A stretch of DNA of 64,000 nt, from positions 2,294,001-2,358,000 of the forward strand of contig NZ_LR590470.1 of the NCBI RefSeq assembly GCF_901472535.1, in the 5' to 3' direction. This DNA comes from Sphingobacterium daejeonense (GTDB lineage Bacteria; Bacteroidota; Bacteroidia; Sphingobacteriales; Sphingobacteriaceae). The translations under genes and the position numbers were made by a program. Below the pieces are notes generated by a model. It saw only the letters and a program-made list of their open reading frames with translations. It was not told the origin of the DNA and searched no databases. Of this stretch, positions 41,360 through 49,963 are shown piece by piece (the first letter of the stretch is position 1; each line of letters starts with the position of its first letter).

Positions 41360-42313
41360 TTATTCGTTTACAACTCCCATATTGCTGAATTTGTCTATTC
41401 TTTCAGTCACTAGGGTTGAAGTATCTTTAGCTTTTAGAATTGTCAGATCTGATAAGATTCTGTTTTTTACATTTAGTGCAGTTGCTTCAGGATCTTGGTG
41501 AGCGCCTCCAACTGGTTCTTCGATAATTCCATCGATCAAACCATTTCCAAGCATATCTTCTGCAGTTAATTTCAATGCTTCAGCAGCTCTTTCTTTTTGA
41601 TCCCAGCTTCTCCATAAGATAGAAGAACAAGATTCTGGCGAAATAACAGAGTACCATGTGTTCTGCAACATGTAAACTCTATCACCAATACCTATTCCTA
41701 ATGCACCACCAGATGCACCTTCACCAATCACGATACAAATAATCGGAACTTTTAAAACTGCCATTTCACGAAGGTTTCTAGCAATAGCTTCACCTTGTCC
41801 ACGTTCTTCAGCTTCTAAACCAGGATAAGCACCCATGGTATCGATTAGTGTAACGACTGGTTTGTTAAATTTCTCCGCCATTTTCATCAGGCGCAGAGCT
41901 TTTCTATATCCTTCAGGATTTGCCATCCCGAAATTGCGGAACTGACGTTCTTTAGTGTTTTTACCTTTTTGATGACCAATAACCATTACAGATTGTCCAC
42001 CGATAGTAGCAAATCCACCAACAATTGCTTTGTCATCTTTGATATTTCTATCTCCGTGCAATTCGATGAAATCATCGCAAATCAAATCAATATAGTCGAA
42101 TGTTTGTGGTCTATCGGGATGCCTTGACATCTGAACTTTTTGCCAGCCAGTCATGTTGCTATACACCTCAACTTTTGTTTCCTCCAGTTTCTCCTCCAAT
42201 TCGCGAACAGTAGCACTCATATCTACTTTGGTTTTTTCTTCTACTTGTTTAACCTTTTCAATCTGCATCTGTAAATCAGCAATCGGCTTTTCAAAATCAA
42301 ATGTCGTCTCCAT
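41360..42313 (-). CDS. accA: Acetyl-CoA carboxylase carboxyltransferase, alpha subunit
   Basis: 317 residues, [20 protein letters not shown] to the end of a complete alpha subunit. [20 protein letters not shown] and [20 protein letters not shown] form the acyl-CoA binding core, and [20 protein letters not shown] is conserved. It transfers carboxyl from biotin to acetyl-CoA with AccD in fatty acid synthesis. Intact, no frameshift. Confidence 0.97.
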   Translation of the reverse strand: METTFDFEKPIADLQMQIEKVKQVEEKTKVDMSATVRELEEKLEETKVEVYSNMTGWQKVQMSRHPDRPQTFDYIDLICDDFIELHGDRNIKDDKAIVGGFATIGGQSVMVIGHQKGKNTKERQFRNFGMANPEGYRKALRLMKMAEKFNKPVVTLIDTMGAYPGLEAEERGQGEAIARNLREMAVLKVPIICIVIGEGASGGALGIGIGDRVYMLQNTWYSVISPESCSSILWRSWDQKERAAEALKLTAEDMLGNGLIDGIIEEPVGGAHQDPEATALNVKNRILSDLTILKAKDTSTLVTERIDKFSNMGVVNE

Positions 42314-42497
42314 ATTTAACTGTTTGGTGTCATTTAAGCGGAAGCTAAGTTACTTGTTTTTTAAGAATTATAAAATGTTATTTAGCCTTAACATCAATTT
42401 ATTTCCAATAAAAAACTATTTTATAGCTGATAATAAGCATAATAACAAAACGGCAGCAACACTTGTTTTGTGTTGTACTTAAAAAAATAATATATTG

Positions 42498-43386
42498 ATG
42501 CCCATGAATGCAGCCACACAAGAAAACAAACCGAAAATTCCTTGGGCTTTTATAGGAAAAGTATTGCTTGTGATAATTATTATCTATAGCCATATCTATT
42601 TTGAAAATGATATAGAGGAAAGAAAATTGCTCGCTCAGTTCTTGAGAGGTCTATATTCATTTTTGATACCGAGTATCGTCCTTTCTATGTTCAGATTCTT
42701 GGTAATCATGCTTTATAATGCACGAAATTCCAAGAAGAGGGAACGTGGTAATTTTTGTTTTGGGCATAAATAGGCTGACAGCAGTTTTAAATACAATATT
42801 CTTTGTAATAGCCATTATGACTGCATTTGGTATCAATCCTAAAGAGTTTATTACCAGTATGACCATTGTTGCCATGGCCATAGCTGTAATATTCAGAGAT
42901 TATATCACCAATATGATATCCGGATTGATCGTGATGTTTTCAGAGCAGCTTTCTGTTGGTGACCGGATAAAAGTAGGAGAACATAAAGGTAGGATTATCG
43001 ATATTACTTTTGCTAACCTAGTTTTGCAGGATGAAGAAGATGATATTGTAATGGTACCCAACAATATGGTATTTACCTCCACATTTATGAACCTTTCTGC
43101 TCATCAATCTAGTTTGTTTACTGTTCGATTTGAATTGCCATTGGAAGTTTCCCTTCATTTTGAAGAACTAGAAGAGCATTTGAAGTTAAGTTTAGTAACT
43201 CATCCTAACCTTAAAATAAAAGATGATGAATTTAAGATTAAGGTGATGGAAATAGGAAAGGATATGGTGCGTTATAAATTGGACTTACATGCAGTAACCA
43301 ACAGTAATCGTATGCATCGAGATATTGAAAACGAAATTCTAAGAGAGATTATTAAGTTCGAAAGGAAAATCCTTAAATCTTCCTAA
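42498..43386 (+). CDS. Small-conductance mechanosensitive channel (MscS family), one frameshift
   Basis: About 295 residues. Three TM helices, then the MscS pore/beta domain with MTIVAMAIAVIFRDYITNMI, SGLIVMFSEQLSVGDRIKV and NNMVFTSTFMNLS, and a cytoplasmic vestibule. Dropping one T in AATTTTTG near 42752 restores RERGNFVLGINRL. It opens on membrane tension to release solutes on osmotic downshock. Its end overlaps coaA, convergent, by 14 bp. Confidence 0.88.
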
Positions 43387-44319
43387 CCTTTACTCTTTTA
43401 ATAAAGTGTTCAGAACCTTTTTTCAGGATCAGATCAGCTCTGTATCTTGTTGGAAGGATGTTTTCATGTAAGTTAGGCCTGTTGATTTCATTCCAAATCT
43501 GTCGTGCCATAGCATAACTTTCTTCTTCAGTTAGATTGGCGTATTTATGGAAATATGAAGCTGAATTCTGAAAGGCTGTTGCTCTTAAGGATTCAAACCT
43601 GTCAATATACCATGAAACGATGTTTTTTCTCATCCGCATCTACGTATATTGAAAAATCAAAGAAATCTGAAACGAAGACCCCATTCTTTCTTGAATTTAC
43701 CTGTAGGACATTGATTCCTTCAACGATCAGAACGTCAGGCTGAGAAATCAGCAACTTTTCATTGCTCAATACATCATACTCCAAGTGGGAATATAAGGGG
43801 ACAGTAACTTGAGATTTGCCAGATTTTATGTCAGCAAGAAACTGAAGTAGCTTTTTTCGTGTCATAACTTTCTGGGAAACCTTTTCTATTTAAGATATTG
43901 CGCTTGATTAATTCTTTATTGGGATATAGGAAACCATCAGTAGTTACCAGTTCTACTTTAGGTTTGTTGGGAAGTAGGGACAGGACTTTAGTCAATACCC
44001 TTGCTGTTGTACTTTTACCTACAGCCACCGACCCTGCGATACCTATAATAAAGGGTAACTTTCGGTCATTGCGCTTAAAAAATACATTGCTTTTAGAATG
44101 CAGCTCTTGAAAATTGTGAATATGAACTTCCAACAAGTGTGCTAAAGGAATATAAATATCCTCAATTTCATCCATGGTCAACGGCTCGTTGAGGGCGTGC
44201 AGTTGATCTAAATCTTCCTCTTGAATGGAATGGGACAATTGACCGTTCAATCTTTTCCATTGTTCGCGAGTAAAATTCTGGAACGGACTTGTAAAAGTAT
44301 GTTCACTTATAGATGGCAT
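43373..44319 (-). CDS. coaA: Type I pantothenate kinase, two frameshifts
   Basis: About 315 residues. [18 protein letters not shown] is the P-loop, [11 protein letters not shown] and FPESYD are CoaA signatures, and [14 protein letters not shown] ends the protein. One extra A at about 43858 (ACGAAAAAG) and one at about 43625 (GAGAAAAAAC) break the frame; removal joins [14 protein letters not shown] and [13 protein letters not shown]. First committed step of CoA synthesis; panD is at 24180. Confidence 0.93.
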
Positions 44320-44352
44320 GGTAATTTATTTTTTCAAGTCGCAAATATACAA

Positions 44353-44778
44353 TCAAGAATTGTTTTTTACTTGCATTGTATCAATTAGATTACTTTCAAT
44401 GACAATAGGGTTCATTAACATCTTATGTACCGGACATTTTTCACCTATTGCGTAGATTCTTCTTTTTTGTTCCTCATCAAGGTCTCCTTCGATAAATATA
44501 TTGCATTTAATAAAGGTTGTTTGCTGTTGTTCGCTTTTCTGAACCTCACTGGAAATTTTGATATCGATTTTGTCGACTTTCCATTTTTTTCTGTTGGCAT
44601 ACATTCTCATTGTAATTGCCTTACAGGCTCCAACAGATGATAGCAATAATTGTGAGGGTGCAAGGCCTTTATTTTGACCTCCGAGCTCGACGGGTTCGTC
44701 TGCTAATATTTCTAAATCGTCGTATGAAATTGTAGTGGTATAACTTTCTTCACCAATACTGACCAATACCTCTGCCAT
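44353..44778 (-). CDS. OsmC/Ohr family protein
   Basis: 141 residues. LLLSSVGACKAITMRM and GEKCPVHKML carry the two redox cysteines that reduce organic hydroperoxides or form a thiol-disulfide pair. The family is broad; the substrate is unknown. It starts 5 bp after the mgsA stop, so the two are co-transcribed. Confidence 0.88.
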   Translation of the reverse strand: MAEVLVSIGEESYTTTISYDDLEILADEPVELGGQNKGLAPSQLLLSSVGACKAITMRMYANRKKWKVDKIDIKISSEVQKSEQQQTTFIKCNIFIEGDLDEEQKRRIYAIGEKCPVHKMLMNPIVIESNLIDTMQVKNNS

Positions 44779-44783
44779 ATTTA

Positions 44784-45161
44784 TTAATTATCCTCCTCTA
44801 ATAATCCTTTTATAATCAATGTTCCTGTTGCTACGTTAGTTGCCAATGGTACATTCCATAGATCACATATACGCATCAACATTTGAATATCAGGTTCATG
44901 CGCATGCTTTCCTAATGGGTCTCTAAAGAATATAATCCCTTGGATTTTTCCTTCAGCTGCCATTGCAGCAATCTGTGCATCTCCGCCTTTTGGTCCGGAG
45001 AGCTTTAACTCAACTGGTAAACCTGTTTGTTGTATATAAGAACCTGTTGTTCCTGTTGCCACGATATGGGCTTTTGCTAATTCTTCTTGATGATCTTTGA
45101 CGAAGGCAACCATTTCGGCTTTCTTCCCATCATGTGCAATTAAAGCTATTGTTTTTGCCAT
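44784..45161 (-). CDS. mgsA: Methylglyoxal synthase
   Basis: 125 residues. IALIAHDGKKAEMV, GPKGGDAQIAAM with the catalytic Asp, FFRDPLGKHAHEPD and NVPLATNVATG match MgsA, which turns dihydroxyacetone phosphate into methylglyoxal when phosphate is limiting. Co-transcribed with osmC-like gene; a thiol-redox partner is sensible because methylglyoxal is reactive. Confidence 0.94.
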   Translation of the reverse strand: MAKTIALIAHDGKKAEMVAFVKDHQEELAKAHIVATGTTGSYIQQTGLPVELKLSGPKGGDAQIAAMAAEGKIQGIIFFRDPLGKHAHEPDIQMLMRICDLWNVPLATNVATGTLIIKGLLEEDN

Positions 45162-45270
45162 TTGAATTGAATGTTTGCGTGTTGTTGATATCGCTTGGAT
45201 AAGATAACAAAAATAATTGGGGAAGGTTATTTAAACACTAAGAAAATGTCAAATATGTGAGAAATTTCTA

Positions 45271-45278
45271 TATATTTG
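45271..45278 (+). promoter_or_regulatory. -7 box of tRNA-Ser
   Basis: TATATTTG matches TAnnTTTG 13 bases before the tRNA start. A clear -33 box at the usual spacing is not seen. Confidence 0.6.
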
Positions 45279-45290
45279 CACCCACATTCA

Positions 45291-45378
45291 GGAGAGATGT
45301 CAGAGTGGTCGAATGAGCAGACCTGGAAAGTCTGTATACGGGATGACTGTATCGAGGGTTCGAATCCCTCTCTCTCCG
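45291..45378 (+). tRNA. tRNA-Ser (anticodon GGA)
   Basis: 88 nt class II tRNA: acceptor GGAGAGA/TCTCTCC, anticodon stem CAGAC/GTCTG with loop CTGGAAA (GGA at 45325-45327), long variable arm TATACGGGATGACTGTATC, T arm GAGGG-TTCGAAT-CCCTC, discriminator G. It is the boundary of the phage region. Confidence 0.97.
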
Positions 45379-46126
45379 CAATCATTACATAATAGTGATT
45401 AAACCATTACAGGGGGTTTAGTAGTTCGAAGTACTGAATCCCTTTTTTAATGAACGCTAGTGCAGTAAAGATACTGATTCTCAATAACATTTCCTAATAC
45501 TATTTGCTTCTACAGCGCACAATTTTATTGTTTTCATTTATTGTGAATTTCATAATTATTCCCCATTCAAATTATAATATTGTTAATAACTCGCATAGGA
45601 TGCTTTGAAATATTTATAATGAAAGTATTTATCTGTTGAAGATTTAATAATTCAGGCTATAACAAATGAATCTTATATAAAAAATAAGAGATAGTTTTTA
45701 ATTTAAATTAGTTTGATAGGCACGGTTTAGCCACTGTTGTTTTGTGTGACAATACGAATGGTTTTAACAGGATGTTTTATATTTTATAAAATGAATTGGA
45801 TGCGGTTTAGATGATTTGTTACAGTGGATGGGAAAAAGTTTTCAGGATTGTATTTATGGGGCTGTGATGTGTGTTCCGATATGTGGGGCAAAGAAAGGGG
45901 CATTTACATCCCCTTCCAAAACCTAGTTTATAAAAAACTATCTATCAAATAATTACAAAAAACAAACATAATATTTTTCTATCACTTATACAACCAAAAT
46001 TCCCATATATCACCCTGACATCTATAATATCTCAATATTATAGCTATATGTTATAAAATATATAAATGAATATTATCCATTATTTTTTATCGCAATCATA
46101 ACATTGTTCAGTGGTCATTTTTTAAG
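45379..46126. other. Gene-free region between tRNA-Ser and the phage region
   Basis: AT-rich sequence of 748 bp. I see no gene, tRNA or clear terminator. It may contain an attachment-site remnant of the tRNA, but no second tRNA 3' end copy is present here. Confidence 0.5.
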
Positions 46127-46813
46127 TTATAACTCATCAGCTAAATGTGACTTTAGCTTTTTAATCAAATTATATCTAGTGTACCATTCTGAATAGATGT
46201 CACTTTTAGGGTCTGCATCAACCTTTTCTTTGTATTGGTCGAATAAATCAGATAATGCCGTGATGTACTCTTCAAGCTCTGTTCCGATATTCCAATACAC
46301 AATTTTATTTAATTCAATCTTTTTTGACTTACTTAGACTATGGTTGTTGATTACCTCAATAAAGAAATCTATTTCTTTTGTTAATTCTCGTAATATTATA
46401 TCAGTACTTTCTTTATTATATATTTTCTTTTTGATTATTGTATCTAGGTCTTTATTTATATAACCCATAACTGTGTTTTCATTAAAAGGTATTTTATATT
46501 TTATAGTTGAAAGCCTTTTGTTCGTGTACTCTAATTGTTGATAGATGATGCTTAATGCTCTATTGAATTCGCTATTTTGTTTATTGTACTCTGATTCATC
46601 CTTTTGTTCCTTTAACTGTTTTTTCTGAATAAAGAAATTTATGAATAGTACTATTATTGTTATTATACCAGCTAAGAGAAGAATAAATTGGATTGTCGTA
46701 TCATTGGCATCCTTTTGCTTAGGTGAGGAATCATAAAACATATTATAAACACCTAGATAGACTACAATAAATAGAATGATGGGTAAGATGAAGTAATAAA
46801 AGATTTTTTTCAT
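46127..46813 (-). CDS. Two-TM membrane protein with coiled coil, phage-region accessory gene
   Basis: 228 residues. Two TM helices (about 5-25 and 42-63) are followed by KKQLKEQKDESEYNKQNSEF, a coiled coil, and a helical C terminus of about 120 residues. The layout resembles putative phage abortive-infection (putAbiC) proteins, which are membrane proteins with a long cytoplasmic tail, but I cannot prove membership. It is the last gene before tRNA-Ser and is not in the tail operon style, as expected for a lysogenic cargo gene. Confidence 0.5.
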   Translation of the reverse strand: MKKIFYYFILPIILFIVVYLGVYNMFYDSSPKQKDANDTTIQFILLLAGIITIIVLFINFFIQKKQLKEQKDESEYNKQNSEFNRALSIIYQQLEYTNKRLSTIKYKIPFNENTVMGYINKDLDTIIKKKIYNKESTDIILRELTKEIDFFIEVINNHSLSKSKKIELNKIVYWNIGTELEEYITALSDLFDQYKEKVDADPKSDIYSEWYTRYNLIKKLKSHLADEL

Positions 46814-47128
46814 GATGATTTTGGTTTGGATTTATAAATTATACAAATCTATAGTTTTTAATTTATTTTTACTGACTTATATAATATATAACAAATCTGA
46901 CCATCAGAAACACACCTAGAATCAATTATCTTTTTGTTTTAGTATAAGTAGTCCAAAGCGATAAAAAGTGCCTCAAAACGTCTTATTTTAGCTTATATGA
47001 GGTTTAATAAAAAAAGGCTACTGTTTAAAGGTAGCCTAGAGTATAGTTAGTTGTTTGTGTACGATATTACGTTATAAATATAGGATTTATTTTGTCATGA
47101 TGTTTTATGTCTTGATATTAAATTATTG
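46814..47128. other. Gene-free gap holding a terminator
   Basis: 315 bp between the membrane protein and the 789-residue gene; besides the hairpin at 47011-47040 I see nothing structured. Confidence 0.6.
47008..47040 (-). terminator. Terminator of the leftmost phage transcript
   Basis: AGGCTAC pairs with GTAGCCT around TGTTTAAAG; an A-run on the + strand (U-run in the minus transcript) follows. Confidence 0.8.
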
Positions 47129-49498
47129 TTAAGGTAATGGTGTCACTATCTTCATTGCCTTTACTGTTGATGGATATCTATTGTTTGTATATTCCACTTC
47201 CAATAGTTTAAAATAAGAATTACCGTATGGTGTCTGTATGAATACAGGTTGTTGGAATGTTTGGTTTATTGTTGCTATGTCTGTTTCTGTTAGATAAGCT
47301 TGGAATTCTATTATCATGATGTTATCATCTATGAGTGTTGTCAATTGTTCCTTATGGTATCTTTCATATTTGGTTATTGAGTAGTCATCTGTAACATCTT
47401 GTGTATTGGTATAGTATCTCAATGGTAAGTCAAAAAGTAGTGTATCTGTTATATTGTTGTTTATTGGGTCATACCTGAACATAGATGAATGATTGTATGT
47501 TGATAGCTTTGTCAGTTCGTTACCTTGATGTGTTATACTATATTGGTCTGTTATTGCTTCACCGTTGTTGTAGAGTATCCTTGGTTTAACTGTCATTGGT
47601 TTCTTTTTGCCTGTTAGGAATCCTTCTGTTTTATATAAGATAGGCAGTTTCTTTCTGTTTAGGTCGTGGTCTATGTTTACTGTAGGTGCAAATATTACTT
47701 CTATGTCCTTTTCGTCTTGCATACCTTTTGAATCATTGACGGTTATGTCTCCATAGTTTTTGTTTGTTTCCGATTTATACCTTTCCAACATCATATCATT
47801 GTCTTCTGTGAATTTAAAGTTGTATGCTTTTGGCAGGTTATGGTTGGTTGATAGCTTATAGGTAGAGAAATCTATCTTATCTGTCCAATCTTTTGCTTTT
47901 GTTCTATCCAGTTTCAATATATCATTATAGAATGTAGTGAATGGTTTTAATATGAATTTGTTCTTATTTTCAGGGTCTGTGACCATATAGAGGTTGAACA
48001 ATGTCATGATACTTTTCATGAAGTCTTTTACCTTTATTCCTGTAGGCAGTGCTTTGTTCAATTGGATTGTCTGACCTTGGCTGTATGCGATGTTTGATAT
48101 TACGTTTGTGTCACCGAATTTTATGACTAGGTTATTTACCTTGAAATCTGTGTTTACACCTATGTTATCCTTGCCTTGGTCTTCTCTACGTATAGCCAAT
48201 ATATAGTTACCTGCTATGTCCTGTACTTCACTGTTGTATACGATATTGAAAGTCTGTGCCGTTGTTGTTGTCTTGGTTATCTTCTGTGCAAATCTTAGGT
48301 TGGAGAAATCCTTTGGGTTATTGGTTACATCAGCTAAGCCAAAGTAATAAGTACCCTTCCAATCAGCAGGTAATGTTATTGTACCTGTCATGCTTACCTT
48401 TGACTTTAGGTATCTGTCTTTTGTTCGGAATACCGTAGTAGGTGTAGTGGTATATAAATTGAACTTATCACTGCCATCATTATACTTGTATACGGTTAAC
48501 CCTGAAGGTAACTGATATGTTGAGAAATATGACGTATTGAATGATGTTGTATTCAATGGTGCGATTAGGTTAGGTGAATTAACCAATGGTCGTGGTGGTA
48601 CTCCCAATACTTGTGCAGGCAAGGTATAGTTAATAGCAGGTAATGATGTTAATGTACCTGTATATTCGTATGACATCTGTTCACCTGTATGTGGTATATA
48701 AATCCTGTTTATGTCATCATTACCTAAGGTTTCAATCTCATAGGTATAATTATTAATTGGTGTACCATTGCTATTTAATTGGGTATATTTCTTTGTTGTA
48801 CTATCATATCTCCAACCTCGGAAAATAGCATCAAGATAGCCCTTAAGGGTTATACCCAATTTGAAGTTCCTGAAGTCATATGCACTATCCCACCAGTTAG
48901 GAATGATTTCATAATCCTCACCGTTTTCATCAGTCTGCCATATTGATAATCTCTCGTCATATCCGAAATCACATTGTCCGAATACATATCTATAATTGTT
49001 CGGGAAATTCCAAGTATCTCTAATCCTTGCAATGGTGTATGGTATATTATCATTTAAGCTATCCAATTCAGACAATTCCCTATTGTTCATCTGACCAAAG
49101 AAACTTACCATATGACCTACAATTTGACAGTTATAGGTTATATCTCTAGTAAGTACATTTATATCAGCATCCATTATCAACAGACTGCCATTTAGGATTT
49201 CTATATTGTTTTCAAGTAATATGCATCTGACCGTTCGATTCTTCTTTAGGTTGTGGTTTAAGTCAGTTGCATAAGATTCAGATGAATAAGAGGATATATT
49301 GTACAGATGGGCTAATGCTCTGTTATTTGCATGAGTACCTTTAAGTGTAAAATCCTTGGTGATTGAATCCTTTCTTTTGGTTAGGTCTGTGATAGATTCC
49401 ACGCTGAAAATATTGGTCATCTGAATTGCTTCTACATCCAAAAGATTATAAGAATTGTCTACGTCCGAAAATATGTATAAGGTATATAATGATTCCAT
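47129..49498 (-). CDS. Phage tail/baseplate-type structural protein
   Basis: 789 residues, intact. MESLYTLYIFSDVDNSYNLL begins it; the N-terminal part has LTKRKDSITKDFTLKGTHAN, similar in style to tail baseplate proteins of Bacteroidota phages. QAVMILSAPT-like sequence is absent; the C terminus reads LIDDNIMIIEFQAYLTETDI. No known catalytic motif. Preceded by the CACACTTACT motif and followed by a terminator, so it forms its own transcript. Assignment is by context and composition. Confidence 0.6.
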   Translation of the reverse strand: MESLYTLYIFSDVDNSYNLLDVEAIQMTNIFSVESITDLTKRKDSITKDFTLKGTHANNRALAHLYNISSYSSESYATDLNHNLKKNRTVRCILLENNIEILNGSLLIMDADINVLTRDITYNCQIVGHMVSFFGQMNNRELSELDSLNDNIPYTIARIRDTWNFPNNYRYVFGQCDFGYDERLSIWQTDENGEDYEIIPNWWDSAYDFRNFKLGITLKGYLDAIFRGWRYDSTTKKYTQLNSNGTPINNYTYEIETLGNDDINRIYIPHTGEQMSYEYTGTLTSLPAINYTLPAQVLGVPPRPLVNSPNLIAPLNTTSFNTSYFSTYQLPSGLTVYKYNDGSDKFNLYTTTPTTVFRTKDRYLKSKVSMTGTITLPADWKGTYYFGLADVTNNPKDFSNLRFAQKITKTTTTAQTFNIVYNSEVQDIAGNYILAIRREDQGKDNIGVNTDFKVNNLVIKFGDTNVISNIAYSQGQTIQLNKALPTGIKVKDFMKSIMTLFNLYMVTDPENKNKFILKPFTTFYNDILKLDRTKAKDWTDKIDFSTYKLSTNHNLPKAYNFKFTEDNDMMLERYKSETNKNYGDITVNDSKGMQDEKDIEVIFAPTVNIDHDLNRKKLPILYKTEGFLTGKKKPMTVKPRILYNNGEAITDQYSITHQGNELTKLSTYNHSSMFRYDPINNNITDTLLFDLPLRYYTNTQDVTDDYSITKYERYHKEQLTTLIDDNIMIIEFQAYLTETDIATINQTFQQPVFIQTPYGNSYFKLLEVEYTNNRYPSTVKAMKIVTPLP

Positions 49499-49522
49499 AT
49501 TGTTGTGTTAAGATTATTTAAT

Positions 49523-49534
49523 AGTAAGTGTGAA
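49523..49534 (-). promoter_or_regulatory. Conserved CACACTTACT element A
   Basis: TTCACACTTACT on the minus strand, 24 nt before the ATG of the 789-residue gene and directly after a terminator hairpin. See the other three copies. Confidence 0.7.
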
Positions 49535-49546
49535 AAAAGTTCATGC

Positions 49547-49578
49547 ATAAAAAAAGGATAGCGATTAGTGCTATCCTT
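49547..49578 (-). terminator. Terminator A of the 92-residue gene
   Basis: AAGGATAGC pairs with GCTATCCTT; minus-strand T-run at 49547-49554. A different hairpin from the other three cassettes. Confidence 0.85.
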
Positions 49579-49606
49579 GTTAATTGGTTTAAGGTTGATA
49601 AGTTAC

Positions 49607-49883
49607 TTATTCTGCTAATTCATCAGCAATGTCATTGATTTCTGTCATTACATCCGTAACGATGGCAAAGTCAAAATTACCATTGGCAAAGTTAACATTG
49701 GTATTGCTCGATGGCAAATAGTTCTTTACTACCGAAAATACATATTCTCCATTTTTTAACACCGCTTACTGATATTGATTCTAATCCTTCAGTTTTGCTC
49801 ACGATGTTGAATGTCAATTCATATTCTAAATGTGTAGCCTTATCTACTCTAATTGTGTTGTTACTTTCTGTTGTACGTGTCAT
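49607..49883 (-). CDS. Small phage structural protein, one frameshift
   Basis: About 91 residues from MTRTTESNNTIRVDKATHLE (ATG ending 49883). One extra A near 49762 is bridged: ISVSGV joins KNGEYVFSVVKNYLPSS, ending DIADELAE. It lies between the giant fibre and the 789-residue gene, with its own element and terminator. Role unknown. Confidence 0.6.
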
Positions 49884-49905
49884 AATTAATATATTATTTA
49901 TTACC

Positions 49906-49918
49906 AAGTAAGTGTGCA
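49906..49918 (-). promoter_or_regulatory. Conserved CACACTTACT element B
   Basis: GCACACTTACTT on the minus strand, 23 nt before the start of the 92-residue gene and after hairpin B. Confidence 0.7.
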
Positions 49919-49931
49919 TAGGTATAAATGT

Positions 49932-49950
49932 AGCCCCCATGTTGGGGGCT
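49932..49950 (-). terminator. Hairpin terminator B after the giant fibre gene
   Basis: AGCCCCCAACATGGGGGCT on the minus strand, identical to those at 59955 and 61856, but followed by ACATTTAT and not a long U-run. Confidence 0.75.
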
Positions 49951-49963
49951 TCTATATCATGCA

